64,000 nt of DNA from Butyricimonas synergistica DSM 23225 (GCF_000379665.1 NZ_KB903360.1:374175-438174), one strand, 5' to 3'; positions 1 through 7,962 are shown, counted from the first letter of the stretch. Notes: generated from the sequence alone by a model not told the origin. Program-made: numbers and translations.

Positions 1-1158
1 ATTCTTGTCTTTTACAACAATTTCTGTAGCCCTTTGTTCATATGATGTGTTCTCGGATATGCTTAGATTGATAATATTCGTTATTAATGCTCTGGATTGA
101 ATTTGTTTGATCCATTCTTTTGCATTGTCAGGAATGATAATGTCGTATTTAATGTTACTCTTGACTTCAATTTTAATATTTTGCCCTTCAGAGAGAATTT
201 CATATTTTTTTTGTGTTAATATAATAGCGTTGACTTGTGTCTGGTTGATGTTAAGTGTGTCTGCAAGTTCACTATTTTTATCTTTGATAATCACTTTTGC
301 AGAACGGTTGTCATAAGTCGGATTTGCTGCAATGTTGAATATAAGATTATCCACCCTTGAACTTCTGCTTGTGATTCGATTAACCCAATCTTTCACATCC
401 TCCGGAATGATCACTTCATAATCGACATTACTCCTTAATTCAACATTTATATTCTCTCCCTCCGAAGAAACATTGTACGTGTCTTGTGTAAGAATCAATT
501 CATCTTTTTGTGCTTGGTAAACATGAATTGTATCAGCTAAAGAGCTACTATTGTCTTTAATCACGATAATCCCCTCTCTTTTGTTGGTGGTTGGATTTGC
601 TGAAATTTCAAAATTAAGATTCTTTGTTTCTAACCCTCTCCCAAGTTGTTTTGTCTCTACTTGCTTGATCCATTCGTTGTGTTCCTCTGGGATAATGGTG
701 GAATAGCTAATGTTACTTTTAACTTCAACCGTAATGTTATCTCCTTCTGTTGGAATGTCATATTTTTCCTTGGTTAGAATAATCGCATCTTTTTTCTTCT
801 GGGTGACGGTCATTACTTTTGTTGTCTCTCCTGCTTTAATGGTTAGATTGAAGTTTCTATCATCGTATTCGTCACTGGGATCAGCAATAGCTGTTATTGT
901 AGAGTTTCCATTACCTTGGGTCGGATTAATTTTACACCATGTACTTGGGTTTGTAATAATCCAATCAAAATTGGAGGTGATAGAAAATGTTTTTTCTTCT
1001 CCTTCCGATTTAAATGTTAATTCACTTGGAGAGATTGTTAATGTTGTTTGTACCCCTCCATTCCCATTTGGATTGTTGGGATCATCAGTTCCACTATCTT
1101 TGCCACAATTTGCTAAAAGTGTCGATAATAATATAAATATAAATATTAATTTTCTCAT
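1..1158 (-). CDS. BACON-repeat lipoprotein, partial (C-terminus beyond window)
   Basis: The reading frame is open from the ATG to the window edge (386 codons), so the 3' end is missing. The N-terminus is a lipoprotein signal with lipobox LLANC (Cys18), followed by a Gly/Asn-rich linker. About 75 residues of a BACON-like domain follow (start TLTISPSELTF). Then come three homologous ~90-residue repeats, each opening with a variant of ILTQ-K-Y-x-x-x-SEG-x-NI and ending in a V/IIKD...L strand. BACON domains are Ig-like folds common in Bacteroidota surface proteins and are thought to bind carbohydrate or mucin. A surface location is inferred from the lipobox. Very AT-rich codon use matches the island around it. 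The only annotatable frames on the other strand are shadows of this gene. Confidence 0.85.
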   Translation of the reverse strand, partial: MRKLIFIFILLSTLLANCGKDSGTDDPNNPNGNGGVQTTLTISPSELTFKSEGEEKTFSITSNFDWIITNPSTWCKINPTQGNGNSTITAIADPSDEYDDRNFNLTIKAGETTKVMTVTQKKKDAIILTKEKYDIPTEGDNITVEVKSNISYSTIIPEEHNEWIKQVETKQLGRGLETKNLNFEISANPTTNKREGIIVIKDNSSSLADTIHVYQAQKDELILTQDTYNVSSEGENINVELRSNVDYEVIIPEDVKDWVNRITSRSSRVDNLIFNIAANPTYDNRSAKVIIKDKNSELADTLNINQTQVNAIILTQKKYEILSEGQNIKIEVKSNIKYDIIIPDNAKEWIKQIQSRALITNIINLSISENTSYEQRATEIVVKDKN

Positions 1159-1245
1159 AATTATATAACAATGTAGGTTTGTAAATAAGCTATTTCTTTA
1201 TTAAAAATTAAATATTAGGTGCTTTTTCACCATGATAGCGTGTTG

Positions 1246-1647
1246 CTATTTTAAAGTATGCCATTCTTCTTTATCGTAAGTAAGAGATAATTCATGTAGA
1301 AAATCACTAAACTCTTCTTTAATTCCCTTTAGGTTTATATCATGAATTTCTAAATCTTCAATATCCTTACATTGAATCATTTGTAGTAATAATTCTTTTA
1401 TCCCCTCAAATTTTTTGACAGGATAATTTTCATTTCCAATTTGGAATTGAAATATTGAATTTGGAGTTGAAAGTTGTTTTAACGAATGTTCTATTACTTG
1501 TTCCTCTTTTTTATAGAACTTTTCAATAGAATTGAGTTTCCATTGTTCTGTTTCTAATAAAGTATTGAATTTTTGTTGGACTTCTTTCAATTTTTCAATT
1601 CCTTTCCAAGAAAATTTGACTTCGAAAATATCCTGTGCTGTTTTCAT
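1246..1647 (-). CDS. Hypothetical protein, 133 aa
   Basis: This is an AT-rich frame of 133 codons with a clear ATG. The protein has no signal peptide or membrane segment. It is rich in Lys and Glu, and residues 15-60 look like one long amphipathic helix (ending near KKEEQVIEHSLKQL). The second half alternates short strands and helices. I do not recognise a family. It lies 87 bp upstream of the BACON lipoprotein in the same orientation, so the two could share a transcript. The structured RNA candidate ends shortly upstream, so this gene probably has its own promoter in the short gap between them. Coding status is supported by length and codon pattern only. Confidence 0.6.
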   Translation of the reverse strand: MKTAQDIFEVKFSWKGIEKLKEVQQKFNTLLETEQWKLNSIEKFYKKEEQVIEHSLKQLSTPNSIFQFQIGNENYPVKKFEGIKELLLQMIQCKDIEDLEIHDINLKGIKEEFSDFLHELSLTYDKEEWHTLK

Positions 1648-1693
1648 ATAGCTAGATATTATTTACCCCAATCCCCAAGGGTAATTTAAATAT

Positions 1694-1982
1694 AAAAAAA
1701 GAAGTGTGGAGATTGCTAGCTTATTAATCTTGAGGTACGACCAAGTAACCTTCGCAGAAATAAACAGCCACCCCACACTAGACCATAATATATTTAGAAA
1801 TTATATATGGCAAGCATGAGCGTTTGTACCGTCTATCCTTCTGCTTTAAAATTGGTCGTTTTCAAGATTAGGATAAAACCAAACACTTCTTATTAAATAT
1901 GTCTGCCCCCCAGATTTCTCCAAAGGACACCACAAATGTAAATAATAATTAGCATTCTACAAACGCTCAACAGGGGTGGCTG
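1694..1982 (-). ncRNA. Candidate structured non-coding RNA, ~290 nt
   Basis: No frame longer than about 20 codons is convincing here, but several helices nest properly on the minus strand. P1 pairs CAGCCACCCC (1982-1973) with GGGGTGGCTG (1774-1765), 10 perfect pairs. P2 pairs GAGCGTTTGTA (1968-1958) with TACAAACGCTC (1828-1818), 11 perfect pairs. A smaller hairpin CCATA/TATGG lies between the 3' arms. The 3' end is AGTGTGG (1779-1773) pairing with CCACACT (1709-1703), followed by CTTTTTTT, an intrinsic terminator. A perfect -7 element TATTTTTG (1995-1988) would start transcription at the 5' base of P1. I could not match it to tmRNA, RNase P RNA or 6S RNA by eye. The function is unknown. Confidence 0.6.
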
Positions 1983-1987
1983 CATGG

Positions 1988-1995
1988 CAAAAATA
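1988..1995 (-). promoter_or_regulatory. -7 element for the structured RNA
   Basis: TATTTTTG on the minus strand matches the Bacteroidota -7 consensus TAnnTTTG exactly. It lies about 6 nt before the first base of helix P1 of the RNA candidate. No convincing -33 TTTG is seen at 19-21 nt, so this is a promoter inferred from one box. Confidence 0.45.
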
Positions 1996-2101
1996 TTAAA
2001 TTTCAACGTGAATAGCTTGTGATCGCTCTTAATATATAACCGTTCTACAATTCACCTCTTTAGCCATCCATCCAGAGCAAACAACCAAAAAGATGCAATC
2101 A

Positions 2102-2272
2102 TTACCTTTTCTTGGATAGTAACAAGATCATGATAAAGATAATAACCGCAATAAATTCCAACCTTGCTGACCTTGGGTAAACGGTGAATATAGCGACAAC
2201 ATGAATGATGAAAGTGATCACAGCCATCACCATGATCCATATTGAACCCCTCTCGAATTTTCTATCTCTCAT
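2102..2272 (-). CDS. Two-TM small membrane protein, 56 aa
   Basis: This short frame begins MRDRKFERGS and is followed by two hydrophobic stretches: residues 11-31 (IWIMVMAVITFII...) and 39-52 (EFIAVIIFIMILLL). They are separated by a short polar turn with two Arg (YPRSARL), and the protein ends in KKR. The charge pattern (basic N-terminus, basic C-terminus) fits a hairpin membrane protein with both ends inside. It starts 22 bp after the stop of the RadC-like gene and would be co-transcribed. An overlapping 62-codon frame in another register is less plausible because it is polar with scattered Cys and His. The family is unknown. Small membrane proteins beside mobile-element genes are often toxins, immunity proteins or phage-defence effectors, but nothing here proves that. 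Confidence 0.5.
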   Translation of the reverse strand: MRDRKFERGSIWIMVMAVITFIIHVVAIFTVYPRSARLEFIAVIIFIMILLLSKKR

Positions 2273-2294
2273 CTATGTTATATAATTACTCACG

Positions 2295-2825
2295 TTAGTA
2301 ACCTCCCTCCGAATAACTGGAGTAACTTTCCTCACCGACTATAACATGATCCAGACAATTCATGTTCAACAACCTGCAAGCCTCCATGATGTTTTTTGTT
2401 ACTTTTAAATCCTCCGGACTGAAAGCTAAATTCTGGCTTGGGTGGTTATGAAAGATGATTGAACAGGTGGAGTTAGTTTTTAGCATTAACTGTAAAACAG
2501 TCCTTGGATCAATGATAGTGTTCTCTTGATTACCCACGCTAAGCCTTGCAACACCCAGCACCTTTAAATTTCTATTTAACAACATGATCCATGCCTCTTC
2601 ATGGTGATGCAAACAATCATCGAAAAAGGGTCTGATTAATTTGTATGCCTCCATCGCCATCGTCACTTTGGGTCTGTCTTTTGGCCGTACTTTCAGCTTG
2701 TATCTAATCTCTACCTCCGATAATCTTGTTAAATCATCGAAATGTAGATTCGGTTCTATTCCAGTTTTAATCTCTGGTGATAAGTATTCTTCTTTCATTA
2801 GTGATAAATTTAATTGATAAGACAT
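2295..2825 (-). CDS. RadC-like JAMM/MPN domain protein
   Basis: The 176-aa protein carries the RadC-type JAMM signature FHNHPSQNLAFSPED, with candidate metal ligands His126, His128 and Asp139 and an acidic residue near Glu77. It ends in the typical LDHVIVG...YSS...G motif. It lacks the N-terminal helix-hairpin-helix region of chromosomal RadC (~220 aa), having instead a ~50-residue unique N-terminus. Stand-alone RadC domains are very common on integrative and conjugative elements and plasmids of Bacteroidota. A DNA-repair role is not established for the family, and a metallo-hydrolase or antirestriction-type function is discussed for such proteins. It heads a small operon with the two-TM mini-protein. 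It is the best mobile-element marker in this island. Confidence 0.88.
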   Translation of the reverse strand: MSYQLNLSLMKEEYLSPEIKTGIEPNLHFDDLTRLSEVEIRYKLKVRPKDRPKVTMAMEAYKLIRPFFDDCLHHHEEAWIMLLNRNLKVLGVARLSVGNQENTIIDPRTVLQLMLKTNSTCSIIFHNHPSQNLAFSPEDLKVTKNIMEACRLLNMNCLDHVIVGEESYSSYSEGGY

Positions 2826-3203
2826 TGATTTAAATAGAAATTAAAAAAGTGGAGAACTTTCACTTTAGTTCTTCTCTCTTTTCGATTTCTCAAATGGAAG
2901 TTAGGGGGCGTTAGAGAGTGAATAATCCTACCGTTCGATTAACACTAAATTTTTTTACACAGGGGGGATTTTATATAAAGTAGCCTTTTAAATGATAATT
3001 CCCCTTCAACACTTCGGTAAAATATATATACTATATAATAATAGTCCAAAGTGTTGAGGGGGAATGGTGATTCACTTCATTATTTTTTCATGCACTTCTT
3101 CTTTTTATAAAATTATCAAGTTCGGCATCGATTGAGTTTGTGTGGATTTATCCATGATTTATTCCAAAAAATAATTGATTCGTTTCTTGCTATTATATAG
3201 CGC
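2826..3203. other. AT-rich intergenic stretch with inverted repeat
   Basis: There is no credible gene in this stretch upstream of the RadC-like gene. It contains a G-run (AGGGGGG at 2961-2967) and the large inverted repeat described separately. Confidence 0.6.
2998..3065. repeat. 20-bp inverted repeat with 28-nt AT loop
   Basis: The left arm is ATTCCCCTTCAACACTTCGG (2998-3017) and the right arm CCAAAGTGTTGAGGGGGAAT (3046-3065). They match at 18 of 20 positions around a 28-nt loop made almost only of A and T. The left end can instead pair with GGGGGATT at 2963-2970 (7 of 8), giving a competing hairpin. It could be an origin, an oriT-like site, or a regulatory RNA. No T-tract follows, so a simple terminator is unlikely. 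Confidence 0.7.
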
Positions 3204-3259
3204 ATAAAAAAAGGACAGGATTTGATGAAAGTTATATCCTTCAATCAAACCCTGTCCTT
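3204..3259 (-). terminator. Intrinsic terminator after the 66-aa gene
   Basis: Minus-strand hairpin AAGGACAGGGTTTGAT/ATCAAATCCTGTCCTT (3259-3244 with 3226-3211; one G-T pair), followed by TTTTTTT. It starts 12 bp after the stop of the small gene. Confidence 0.85.
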
Positions 3260-3270
3260 GGTTTCGTTAT

Positions 3271-3471
3271 TTATCTATCTAACCTCTTCAAGTAAGAGAT
3301 AACGTTATCCATTTTCCCTTCCTCCACGAGTTTTAAAAATCGCTTGCATAACTTGTTGGTTTCATCCTCTAGATCCTTGTTAATAAATTCCATCTCTCTA
3401 TGGTAAATTTCAGTAACTTTAGAGGGAACAAGTTCAGTGTAGCCTTCTCCTGCTTTTGAATTTTTTTTCAT
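3271..3471 (-). CDS. Hypothetical protein, 66 aa
   Basis: A small charged protein starting MKKNSKAGEGYTEL. Residues 20-66 look fully helical with alternating Lys/Glu, and it has no signal or membrane segment. A longer reading (96 codons) would overlap the upstream helicase stop and begin with an unrelated basic peptide, so I prefer the internal ATG, 40 bp after the helicase stop. A strong terminator follows at once, so helicase and this gene form a two-gene transcript. I do not recognise the family. A role as a small helicase accessory or copy-control protein is possible from position only. Confidence 0.6.
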   Translation of the reverse strand: MKKNSKAGEGYTELVPSKVTEIYHREMEFINKDLEDETNKLCKRFLKLVEEGKMDNVISYLKRLDR

Positions 3472-3511
3472 GATGTTATGATTTAAATTAGTTATATATA
3501 TGATTAACTGG

Positions 3512-5344
3512 CTAGAAAGTCTTTTCAATCTCCCTGCCCCATGTTTCTTTGCCCTCAACATTCATTTTCACCCTCTTCGTTTTAAATAACAGGTTGAAAA
3601 ACTCGACTGCCGTTTTCTCTTTTAAAATGGAATCACCCACCTGTTGCCTGCAATTGTTTATCCTTTTACATATCTCTGGACTGGTTAATCTCTCTCCAAC
3701 ATTAAACGCTCTAAGTAACATGAGCCTGTACGCTTTTATGCTTGGGTCTGTGCCGAATTTTATTATTATAACCTTCTTGATGGACTTCATTTTTTGGGGA
3801 GTTATTAAATATCGCTTTAATTTATTAATTACCTGACAAGAAGGGACTCCTATCGCATGAAAGGTTTCGTAATATTCATTTATAGTCTGGTAAATAGGAC
3901 GTTCTTTTATATCTAGTAGTACAGGCATACCCTTTTCTTTTGGATAGGCATAATCATGAAAGAAAGTATCAACCGCAATATCTATCTCCTCTTGGGTGTA
4001 TTTCTTCTTCTCTTTAGTCTCTATTTCCTCTTTTAAATCCATGCAATCTTTTGATAGTTCCATGTCGATATTAAATGTTTCAAGTATTCTCTTCATCCTG
4101 TATAAATTGTTGTAAGCAACGTTATTCATGTTATTGTATGTAGTGTTAGCTATCTTCTGGTGATTCATGTAAAGGGTAGAATAAATAAATCGAGAGAAGT
4201 AATTACAATTCAATTGTTGGTCCAGCTTGATGGCTCTATAATCTTTTTCCAGTGTTTGTATTCTATTAAATTCCGTTCTTGTTTTTTGGGTAATCTTGTT
4301 TAATATGGTAGAGTACACTTGTTGATAATTAAATTCTTGTTCTTCATATAAATTATTACATAATAGATACCCTTCACTCGTGGTGCAATCTCTAAACCTG
4401 TTCATCACCTGTATAATATCAGTGTAGGAGTGCCTGTTTTTACTTGGTGCTATGATTAATTTATAATTATCTCCTTTAATATCGTACCCTTGCCTGTAAG
4501 TGGTAATAATTATATCGGCATCGACTTTACCAGTTGTGATTAATTGATCGTAATAACCTGGATCACCTTCAACCTCTATATCGTTCTCCATCTCTCCCTC
4601 ACCTTTAACATCTTTCCCTCTAGTTTTCTTGTTCGTCAAGGAATTGATAACGGCTATTTTATTAAATCCATGGTTAGGTAATCTCTCTATAATAGTATCC
4701 AGTTTATCGGATTTATCCAGTAGAGATAGTACAGGTATGTAACCCTCTTCTTTAATCATTCCAGCCAGTTGAAGTATAGCTCCCTCTAAATTCTGTGAAT
4801 ATCTTGTTACCCATAATTTTCTTTTACTAACCTCATTTGGAATGGCTCTAACTTGTTCAATTCCATTATACGCTGAATCATTAGATAATAAAGGAGTGCC
4901 AGAGAGAAGGATCACTCTATCGTATCCTGTCATCGCAGTAAGAGTGTTCTCTACCGTTTCTCTTCTCCAGCTGTAATCTGTAACAAGTGAATGCGCTTCA
5001 TCAATGATTAACGTCATACCCTTTCTAATAAATTTAGGAATATGTTGATAAACAGTTATTAATTGTCTCTCTTCCTCTTTACTTCTATCGGCTGCACAAT
5101 AATAAGGTATCTCATGTCTACTAGATAACCCCTCCATGAGGAATAATGTATCCGTGGCGTATAAAAATGGAATGTTATTCCTTTTTAAATAATCTAGCAA
5201 GTAATAAGATTTCCCACATCCTGTTGGTGCTTCAATGGAAATCTTGAATCTAGCGTTAAAATCCAGTGTCTCTAAAAAAACTGTTTCTGATAGATGCTTG
5301 TTGTAATTTAAATCTCTAATCTCTTTTTTGTTTATGAAAAACAT
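3512..5344 (-). CDS. DEAH-box SF2 helicase-like protein
   Basis: The 610-aa protein carries the ordered superfamily 2 helicase motifs. These are Walker A APTGCGKS (residues 39-46), DEAH box IIDEAH (113-118), motif III LSGTP (147-151), and motif VI QVMNRFRD (312-319) with both Arg fingers. Between the two RecA lobes, residues 240-262 form an acidic, Gly-rich insertion. The C-terminal ~290 residues are Lys/Glu-rich and helical, without a domain I recognise. The motif layout is like origin-binding or phage/plasmid helicases of the Herpes_ori_bp type rather than restriction or DEAD-box RNA helicases, but that family call is tentative. It is transcribed away from a 1.3-kb non-coding AT-rich region that carries paired 49-bp repeats, one copy lying 42 bp upstream of its ATG. 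A replication role for the element is therefore plausible. Confidence 0.75.
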   Translation of the reverse strand: MFFINKKEIRDLNYNKHLSETVFLETLDFNARFKISIEAPTGCGKSYYLLDYLKRNNIPFLYATDTLFLMEGLSSRHEIPYYCAADRSKEEERQLITVYQHIPKFIRKGMTLIIDEAHSLVTDYSWRRETVENTLTAMTGYDRVILLSGTPLLSNDSAYNGIEQVRAIPNEVSKRKLWVTRYSQNLEGAILQLAGMIKEEGYIPVLSLLDKSDKLDTIIERLPNHGFNKIAVINSLTNKKTRGKDVKGEGEMENDIEVEGDPGYYDQLITTGKVDADIIITTYRQGYDIKGDNYKLIIAPSKNRHSYTDIIQVMNRFRDCTTSEGYLLCNNLYEEQEFNYQQVYSTILNKITQKTRTEFNRIQTLEKDYRAIKLDQQLNCNYFSRFIYSTLYMNHQKIANTTYNNMNNVAYNNLYRMKRILETFNIDMELSKDCMDLKEEIETKEKKKYTQEEIDIAVDTFFHDYAYPKEKGMPVLLDIKERPIYQTINEYYETFHAIGVPSCQVINKLKRYLITPQKMKSIKKVIIIKFGTDPSIKAYRLMLLRAFNVGERLTSPEICKRINNCRQQVGDSILKEKTAVEFFNLLFKTKRVKMNVEGKETWGREIEKTF

Positions 5345-5385
5345 TCTGACATGATTAAATTATCCACTTCTTTCATCATTTTGAT

Positions 5386-5434
5386 GTTGCAAACCATGGT
5401 TATTATTTATATATAAATCTATCCAGATTGCAAC
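5386..5434. repeat. 49-bp repeat, copy 1
   Basis: It begins GTTGCAAACCATGG and ends AGATTGCAAC, so the ends GTTGCAA/TTGCAAC are also an inverted repeat. It aligns without gaps to copy 2 at 6045-6093 at about 38 of 49 positions, with an AT-rich core starting TTATTATTT. It lies just upstream of the helicase ATG, so it may be its promoter or operator. Confidence 0.7.
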
Positions 5435-5668
5435 TGTATTGTATAGATTTAAATAGTTCAAGAAGTGGTTAAAACTATTATCCTCTATAAAGCATGATTC
5501 AAGGTATTATTGATAGTCTTATCTATTATAAATGATTAGAATATCATTCGATTCATTAATCTCTCACTCTTTTTAATGATATATCAATCTATATTTGTCT
5601 GGATGATTAGATATAAAAGCATTCTATTCTACATACTATATCCATTTGCAACAATTCAGGTAAAATGA

Positions 5669-5697
5669 AAACCCTATCGATTAAATTGACAGGGTTT
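5669..5697 (-). terminator. Orphan intrinsic terminator
   Basis: AAACCCTATC (5669-5678) pairs with GACAGGGTTT (5688-5697), 10 pairs with one G-T. On the minus strand it is followed by CATTTTACC. No gene ends upstream of it on that strand for nearly 1 kb, which suggests it ends a non-coding transcript. Confidence 0.55.
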
Positions 5698-6044
5698 CAT
5701 ACCTTGATGCCAGAGAATGTTTATACATGTAGATTTTGAGAAAGTAGATATAATGGTTATATCTTATCTTGTTTATTATCACAAAGATAGTGATTAAAAA
5801 AATCAAAAACTATGAAAAGACAAGGAAGTTGTAAAATTCATTAAATGATAACTTTTAGTTTATATAACATGGTATTAATGAAAGAGTATTGGAAGAAAAC
5901 AAGTAAAATGCTTATCTCCTGTATCTATTAGATATTTATTATAGCAATGCAAATGATTTGGATGATAAAACTTAAATTCTATTCAATCCATTTATAAACT
6001 TATAATGGCTAGCCATAAATCTCTATTTCCTTCTTCTTTTACTT

Positions 6045-6093
6045 GTTGCAAATCATGATTATTATTTTATAATAAATAACTCTAGTTTGCAAC
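6045..6093. repeat. 49-bp repeat, copy 2
   Basis: It begins GTTGCAAATCATGA and ends AGTTTGCAAC. Same length and orientation as copy 1, 659 bp away, with terminal inverted repeats GTTGCAA/TTGCAAC. No gene follows it directly on either strand. Confidence 0.7.
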
Positions 6094-6635
6094 ATGAGGT
6101 TAGTGGGTTAAGGAGGTGTTTAATTGATTTGTTTTTGGTTAGTTGTTAAAAAGAGATTGTAGTGAGGTGTTTTATAGTATCGTATTTATAATGAATAAGA
6201 TATAGAATAAATTTGAGAGATATTCATGCAAGAGTTTGTTGTTATTGAATCTTGTTGAATATATGCTTTTAGTTTTATATCTCCCATGTTTATATATTAT
6301 GGTTTGTTGTTGGTGGGGTAGATAAAATGAATTGTTTCTATATATTCCTTTGGTTTATAAAATATAAGGTTATTTGTATTTAAAAACAAGGAGTATAAAT
6401 GTGATCTTGTATAGTATTTATGGATGCACTGCTTTTTTTATTACTTTTCATTATATTGTTGTTACATGAAGTATCATGAATTTGGGTAGAATTTAATATT
6501 TTACCTCCCGAATTAAAATTGATTTTGGAGGTAAGTTTGATGTGGTATATTCAAGCAATATCTTCTCTTTCTTGTTTTATCCAGATTTTGATGAAACAAG
6601 ATTTAATAATGTTTTGCTTGATTGAAATAGAGAAA

Positions 6636-6669
6636 GACAAGGGACTAGGGAATAGTATAGCCCCTTGTC
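6636..6669. terminator. Hairpin terminator, probably bidirectional
   Basis: GACAAGGG (6636-6643) pairs with CCCTTGTC (6662-6669). ATTTTCTTTTT follows on the plus strand and CTTTCTCTATTTC on the minus strand. It lies 10 bp beyond the stop of the minus-strand 421-aa gene and is the likely end of that transcript. Confidence 0.65.
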
Positions 6670-6678
6670 ATTTTCTTT

Positions 6679-7944
6679 TTATTGATTATTATCACATTTA
6701 GTTTGTAGTAAAATTAATATGCTATATACTTGATTATCTGTAAGCTTCTTGATGAATTCCACATCATTTGATGTTAGAGTTTCAAGTATTTTCATTGCTT
6801 TCTCCAATCCATTGCGTTGGTGGGTTTGAGGTGAAATTGCGTTCTGGTATTTTGTGAACGCATCAATGAAATATCTTTTTTTGATGTCACGTGTATCTAA
6901 CCCAATATTAAGCAGGGTTTCTATAATTTTATCACCTACATTTAAATCATACTGGAATTGTTGAGGTAGCACACCTCTTGTTGCATCATTCCATTGAGAA
7001 GAGGTTAATTTTTTCCCAAACAAGTAATATTTTACAGCAGTACTTGCTGGCATATTATATTCCCTGCTTACTTGCTGCACTTTCAACATAAATTCATTTT
7101 GTGTAGCCAAGCAAGAAAGTTCAACCTTCTCTTTCCCTTTTAACCCTCTATCTAAAGAGAGATTTGTTCCTTCATACTGTGCACATTCTTGTAATGAATC
7201 AAATGATTTCACTTGTACATTCGTTACGGGTATTAATTCTCTTCCTTCCACCATAGCCTCTATGTTAAGGTTGTAGATCGCTTGGATCATTACCTGTTCC
7301 TTTACAGAGCAAACTGGAATTAAGGTATTTTGTGTTCCTTTCTCTATAAGATTACCATTAGGATCAGCTAATTCAATATTTGCATCAAAAAATATTTGGG
7401 CATGAGTCATATACTTTGGAGAATCCTTTTCAAAATTTGGATCATTAAATATCTCCTTGGCTTGTTGCCAAATTTTTGTTTGGCTGCAAAAAGAGGGATT
7501 TTGAGCAATCATTACTTCTTTTATCTCCTTTTTAAGAAAACATCTCTTTTCATCCTCTTCGTATGTCCATATCTCTACAGGCATAAGAAGAGAGGTTTGT
7601 AGTAGTTTTTTCTTGTAGGCATTTTTAGCCTTTACAAGCTGCTTTTGAACTTTCCCTTTTTCCCTCTCTTCACATTCTTCTAGTTTCTCTTGGGCAGTTT
7701 TCACTGCTTGTTGTAGTGCATCTAATGTTAGAATTTTCCTTTCTTTTCTTACCTTCTTCTTTGTGGTTTGCCTCTTGAGGGTACTAGGTTCTTTGTATAG
7801 CACAACAGCCGTTGTCATGGCTGTTCTATCTTGAGCCTCACTTGTTGAACTATTATATTTCATATTTACTGAATTTAAAAGATTATTTCCTTCTTTTTCT
7901 TCATCCACCATTGTATAGGTTACAAATTCCATTTGATTGTTCAT
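6679..7944 (-). CDS. Hypothetical protein, 421 aa (mobile-element type)
   Basis: The frame is long, AT-rich and clearly protein-like. Residues 55-115 are strongly basic and predicted coiled coil (KKKVRKERK..., then repeated LEE/KAKNA heptads). The rest looks globular, with no signal peptide or membrane segment. The C-terminal third is helical and contains a segment MPASTAVKYYLFGKKLT that could be part of a helix-turn-helix. I do not recognise a family. A basic coiled coil followed by a globular domain would fit a DNA-binding replication or partition protein of the island, an inference from composition and from its place across the non-coding region from the helicase. Confidence 0.65.
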   Translation of the reverse strand: MNNQMEFVTYTMVDEEKEGNNLLNSVNMKYNSSTSEAQDRTAMTTAVVLYKEPSTLKRQTTKKKVRKERKILTLDALQQAVKTAQEKLEECEEREKGKVQKQLVKAKNAYKKKLLQTSLLMPVEIWTYEEDEKRCFLKKEIKEVMIAQNPSFCSQTKIWQQAKEIFNDPNFEKDSPKYMTHAQIFFDANIELADPNGNLIEKGTQNTLIPVCSVKEQVMIQAIYNLNIEAMVEGRELIPVTNVQVKSFDSLQECAQYEGTNLSLDRGLKGKEKVELSCLATQNEFMLKVQQVSREYNMPASTAVKYYLFGKKLTSSQWNDATRGVLPQQFQYDLNVGDKIIETLLNIGLDTRDIKKRYFIDAFTKYQNAISPQTHQRNGLEKAMKILETLTSNDVEFIKKLTDNQVYSILILLQTKCDNNQ

Positions 7945-7962
7945 AATTACTTAATTTACATG

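Larger units (their letters stand above)
5345..6635. other. 1.3-kb AT-rich non-coding region (candidate origin/regulatory region)
   Basis: No frame here has protein-like composition on either strand. The region holds two 49-bp repeats, an orphan minus-strand terminator, an 8-bp inverted repeat TTACCTCC/GGAGGTAA (6501-6508 with 6527-6534), and many short A/T tracts. A perfect minus-strand -7 box TATCTTTG lies at 5789-5782, about 100 nt ahead of the orphan terminator, so a small RNA could be made. Between a helicase and other island genes this is the most likely place for a replication origin, though no dnaA-box series or classical iterons are seen. Confidence 0.5.

Noticed and set aside
107-1168. 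Plus-strand frames of 69 and 152 codons
   Set aside because: They lie opposite the BACON lipoprotein, whose translation shows a signal peptide and four repeats; the plus frames are low-complexity shadows.
1694-1982. Known tmRNA, RNase P RNA, 6S RNA, retron msr/msd
   Set aside because: Lacks the tRNA-like domain, P4 core, or 6S bubble as far as I can tell by eye, and no reverse transcriptase is near.
2052-2240. 62-codon minus-strand frame
   Set aside because: It overlaps in another register the two-TM protein, which has far better protein-like features.
3472-3561. N-terminal extension of the 66-aa protein
   Set aside because: It overlaps the helicase stop and encodes an unrelated basic peptide; the internal ATG is after the stop with normal spacing.
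6519-6701. Plus-strand 60-codon frame
   Set aside because: It runs through the hairpin terminator and over the end of the 421-aa gene; no promoter or protein-like pattern.
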